Program-made: the position numbers and the translations under genes
The notes under the pieces: generated by a model
What the model saw: the letters and a program-made list of their open reading frames with translations, nothing else
Told to the model about the DNA's origin: nothing
Database searches by the model: none
In this document: piece by piece, positions 60,106-64,000 of the stretch
How positions within the stretch are numbered: position 1 is the stretch's first letter
Layout: every line of letters begins with the position of its first letter
Source: Amblyornis subalaris
Lineage: Eukaryota; Chordata; Aves; Passeriformes; Ptilonorhynchidae
Length of the DNA: 64,000 bases
Reading direction: 5' to 3'
Assembly: GCA_018881555.1 (NCBI GenBank)
Contig: JACAXG010000032.1
Span: forward strand, 3,484,837-3,548,836

Positions 60106-63100
60106 AAATGCAGACTCAGTGCAGCTGGACATTGCACCTCCTCTTCCAGCCCAGCTTCCCAGGTATTTTACCAGGGACTATCCTGCAGCACAGGCAGATG
60201 CAGCCTTTGATTCCCAGGAGAAATAATCATTCTGCCATGTAATTGTTGAGCAGCAGCTTATTCCTGATTAATAGCAGTATAAATTAATTCTGATAAATCA
60301 ATGAGGAGAAATTAAAAATGAGCAAGCTGAACATCACTGACAGAACTCAATGTCTTNTACTACAACAAATGTTGTGTGATTCCCTGCAAGGTTTTTCTCC
60401 AGTTTACTCCTACTGCTTTATCATTGCTTCCCTTAAATAGAAGGAATGTTCTGATAAATACAAGTTCTGATATCTGCCTATCTTCTAATGAGTCTGTCTT
60501 AAGACACAAGTAAATGAAGATTTTTCTCTCTGCTTAAAATACAACCCTGCTATCACTGATTCATTTTGCTCACAGTGCAAGGATTTTCATGGGGTCACAC
60601 TGGCAAAACTGTAATTACAAAGGATTGCAAAACAGGGAGAAGATTATGTTGCTGATCTTGAAGCAGTTGAAGAGACAAAGAAAGGAACAGGTCGAAATGG
60701 AAAAAGCAGGGAGTAGGGAATGAACAGATGAATAATTAATGTTATAATTTGCTATACTGGAGTAGTCATCTCAATTAATGAAACTGATAATGCAGAACCA
60801 TCATTTAACAAATTCCTTGTAAACCTGATGTGGTCCTTGTATGTGTGTGTGTTTGGGGGAGAGGAGTCTCTAGGTAGGTGTTGGCCAAAGCATAAACAGC
60901 TCTAAACTAAACACTTGCCCATTTGGTGCTATTGAGAGTGCACACCACTATCAGGGAGCAGGTTTGACACACTGAATCCTTTGAGTTTTTGGATGAAAAG
61001 CATGAAAACAGCTGAGCTGTGCAGCCAAGCTCTGTGCATGGGCTTTGAAGAGGCAGAGTGCCTCCGAGGTCAGAAGGAGCAGGGACAGGGTGTTAGGGCT
61101 GAATGGGTCTGATCACCATCTGGAGAGGCTGAGCAGAGCACCATTCCCTCTGCAGGCTCCATCAGCCACTCACAGAAAACAATTTGTGAAAATATGGTCA
61201 TATTTGGGCTCCTTGGGACATAACTTGGAAGCACTAGCAGACCTTATGTTACAAGTGTAAATAATATCAATATTCCAGCATTTGTCATTATTGTGAGGCT
61301 TCCTNTCTTTGGGAAAGATACTCATTTCAGGTACTTGTCCTCTGCTACGACAGCTGTGTCCAGGGCCGTGCTGACCACCACCTACACCAGCTGGCCCTCA
61401 GCCTGCAGCCTTGCTGTGGTGCACGTCAGTCTTGTGAAAGCTACAGATAAACTCATTGTACGATTTATCTGAATTTATTTAAGCACAAAATAACCTGTCA
61501 GAAGGAGTTTGAGTTTTCGCTGACCTTCGCCTGATATGCAGCTCCAAACCTGGCAGTATGTCAGTATATTTAAATCTGGAGTGTAAACAGCCAGCCTTGC
61601 TCTGCTCCTCTTCCAAAAGACTGTTTAGTTTTCAGAAACCAGCCATGAGCTGAAAGAATTTGTTCAACCAACTCATTGTGTTTCCTTCCTAACTGCTGCT
61701 AATCTGCTCAGAGGAAATCTGCCCTTTTTTTTCTATGTGCTGGAGGTTGCTGTATCAAGGCTCAAAGCTGCCTGCAGGGAAAATAATCACTTATGAGCTG
61801 AAATACTCTGAAAGTGGCATTTTGCCAAACAAAATGCATTGCTACTCCAATGCCAGGGACCCTCTCACTTTGCACGTCTTTAAGCATTCAGAAAGGACTT
61901 AATTACAAAGGAGCTCATATCCTTTTGGGAATGTTGCAAGTGTTCTTGGCTGGGTTTTTTTTATTTCATCAAAAAAGCTTTTTCCTTAACCTCCTCATGA
62001 AACTGAATCTTCCCTGGCAGCTTTAAAACACAGGGCTCGTGGCTTTTCTTTCTGTCCCACAAATTCAGTTCCATCTCCTGATATTTCTTGTTCGTTTGGA
62101 AATATGTTGAGATTGCAATCTGTTTCCAAGGACAACCAGGTCCTCAGTGGCAGTTTTACAGGCTCCTCAAAACAATGATGCTCGGTTTCACAAAACACTG
62201 AGTATGAGAGGGAAAATGGAAGCCCATAAGGAACTCAAAATCCCCAAATTTGAATTGCTCTGCCTGGTTTCAGCAGAGGCAGGGGCAGACTAGGCATGTG
62301 TCTGGGGCTTCCCTCTTATCACTGAGTTTGTGCTCTGGGCCACGTGCTTGAGTGCTTCCTAGAGATGGCACAGCAAGTTTGTTCTAGCACTGCTTCCTCT
62401 TAATACCTCAGCTCCTGGTCAGGATCCCCCAAAACACTGTTTGCCATAGCATTTCAAGGATGGTGTATCCCATCAGAAGCACGTTGCTGGTGAAGCTGGA
62501 AAGGATGGTGGTGGCTGCACCTCACCCATGCAGTGGTACCTCACCCAAGGTCTGACCACAAGGAAATGGTAACTATCCCTTGGGGGACTGCTTGGTGGCT
62601 TGAAGTGGGGGATGATGGTGGTGGCCACTGATGAACCAAGCAAATTTTCTTCCTACAGACAGGATGGACTCACTCCAGACTGCCCCTCTGCTGATTCAGT
62701 ACTTAGGCCTTCCTCTTCAGCCATTCTCTTCAGCACTGCCCAGACAGAAGACAGCCCCGTGAGAGGAGCCTGCCGAGCCACCTCACAGGACAGTGGGAAC
62801 TTGTTCTTGAGCGACACCCTGCATGAAAAGGGGAATTCTTTTTCTTGTCTGGTGTCCATCTGGAGGGCAGGCATATGGAGAAGAGGAACATTTCCAGTTT
62901 GGTGGTATTTTAGGAGATTTTAAAAGAAAAAGGCAGATCAAAACAGACTATAGTAGTAGNTAGAGAAATACTTGCTTGAACCATGGCATTTCCAGAGTAA
63001 TCGCTACTCTGAATAACAGAAGCAGAGATCTGAAGCCAATCTCTAATTTTTTGAGTGAACACTGTATTTATTCAGGAGTGACTGACTACCAATCCTACTG

Positions 63101-64000
63101 TGGAGCTACGAATCTGTGTTTAACCAAAACTAATATACTTCCATTGAAGCCTTCCATTTCAAAAAGCTGGTATGCAATAGTTAAAAAACGGGGAGTTGGA
63201 AAATTCTCAAACAGTTCCATTTTGGAGCTTCTCTCTTTTAAACATCAGGATACTGTGATAAACTCAAAGCCTCTTGGTATCGTTTGTAAACTCTTAGACG
63301 CCTCTGGTTTAGAACAAAAAGCATTCCTGGAGATTAAATAGCAGCACTTTGTCAACATTTTTGAGTTTCCACTCAGCGAATACAAGGATTAGTTCAATGA
63401 TCCAGCCAGCTCAGTTCATTGCCAATAAGAACATTATAAATACAATACTAACAAGCTGGTTTTATTTCAACTTTTGACCTCATAGTAGCAACTGCAGTAA
63501 AGCATGAATGCAGCTGGACATGGCTTGTAATGGAGGCCTGAGCTGTTTTCCAGCTTAATGGTAGCTGATATGTGTGTGTTTGCAATATCTCTTGTGGGAA
63601 TGCATTAAGCAGAAGAGTTAACTAGTGTCAACTGATGATAATGCCNGGTGCTTCCTCTGGGGACAGCCCTAGAAATGGGCTGGGTAAACACCACACAGAC
63701 TGCAGACACTGTGGCATGTTTGCTGAGGGGACCTTCAGATGGCAGTGCACAAACAGCCTGGGGAAACTGGGCCCTTCTCATTCAACAGGCCTTTGCTCCA
63801 GCCGAATGTGAAATTGTTTCTCCTGGATGAGATATAGGCACTGGCAGAAATGATGAGTTATTAGGTTAGTCGTCAGCANCAGCTTTGCAAATGCAGCCAA
63901 ATTCCAGCTGACTCCTGTTAGCCTGGGAAGACTGCACCAGGTAAATGAGGCAAATAGTTGATGAGTCAGGGAAGTATTTCTCACACCTTTTTGAAGAGGT
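60106..64000. other. Intergenic DNA without supported genes
   Basis: No supported gene. The block at 60200-60560 is AT-rich with homeodomain-like words. The ORF at 62600-62923 contains an internal strong acceptor (ttttcttcctacag at about 62645-62659), which could be chance. Nothing else is recognisable. Confidence 0.4.

Noticed and set aside
1..64000. RHOB, an intronless gene expected on the far side of the desert
   Set aside because: No ORF near 196 codons with a Rho GTPase start is present on either strand.
1..64000. CRISPR arrays, tRNA or rRNA genes
   Set aside because: No regularly spaced repeats, no cloverleaf-type A and B boxes, and no rRNA words noticed; the genome type also argues against CRISPR.

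Overview
The window looks like vertebrate nuclear DNA, most likely avian (possibly a songbird; the species cannot be named from this). It is AT-leaning and gene-poor, with isolated N bases as in a draft assembly. Its recognisable repeats are mainly 5'-truncated CR1 LINEs carrying the CR1 3' end, plus one decayed LTR provirus. There are no prokaryotic features such as operons, dense ORFs or Shine-Dalgarno sites. Nearly all ORFs of 60-230 codons are chance readings or repeat remnants.

Only one host gene is supported: the terminal exon of HS1BP3 (HCLS1-binding protein 3) on the + strand at 9294-9522, with a 3' UTR of about 1.5 kb ending near a good poly(A) site at about 10973-11025. The 9.3 kb before it is read as the last intron and holds a reverse-strand CR1 endonuclease fragment (2990-3855) and a short CR1 tail (8145-8377). 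From memory of human gene order, the 3' end of HS1BP3 faces RHOB across a large gene desert, so 11-64 kb is probably the near part of that desert. No RHOB coding exon is present.

The desert contains CR1 copies of different ages: 11850-12090 (-), 14615-15095, 26050-27290 (with the reverse-transcriptase FADD box), 35035-35213, 41435-41810 (-), 51680-52110, 52700-52835, 53880-53942, 54993-55157 and 59830-60105. It also contains one reverse-oriented provirus at 28280-34905. Read on the minus strand, the provirus runs 5' LTR (33907-34905), gag (about 32460-33885), protease (about 31985-32265), reverse transcriptase (about 30610-31976), RNase H (about 30144-30592), a possible integrase C-terminal remnant (29940-30145), an envelope-like leader (29646-29921) and 3' LTR (28280-29043). 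It has frameshifts, stops and deletions throughout, the integrase core is missing, and the two LTRs are clearly diverged. It is therefore an old, dead insertion, probably ERV-L-like (class III).

The rest is unique non-coding DNA. Points worth a second look are CpG-enriched patches (19080-19490 and 49090-49215), a palindromic TGATGTCA-rich patch (42390-42455), AT-rich blocks that resemble conserved enhancers, and an unexplained 233-codon ORF at 47261-47959. I found no convincing new biological system; the most structured object is the rearranged provirus.
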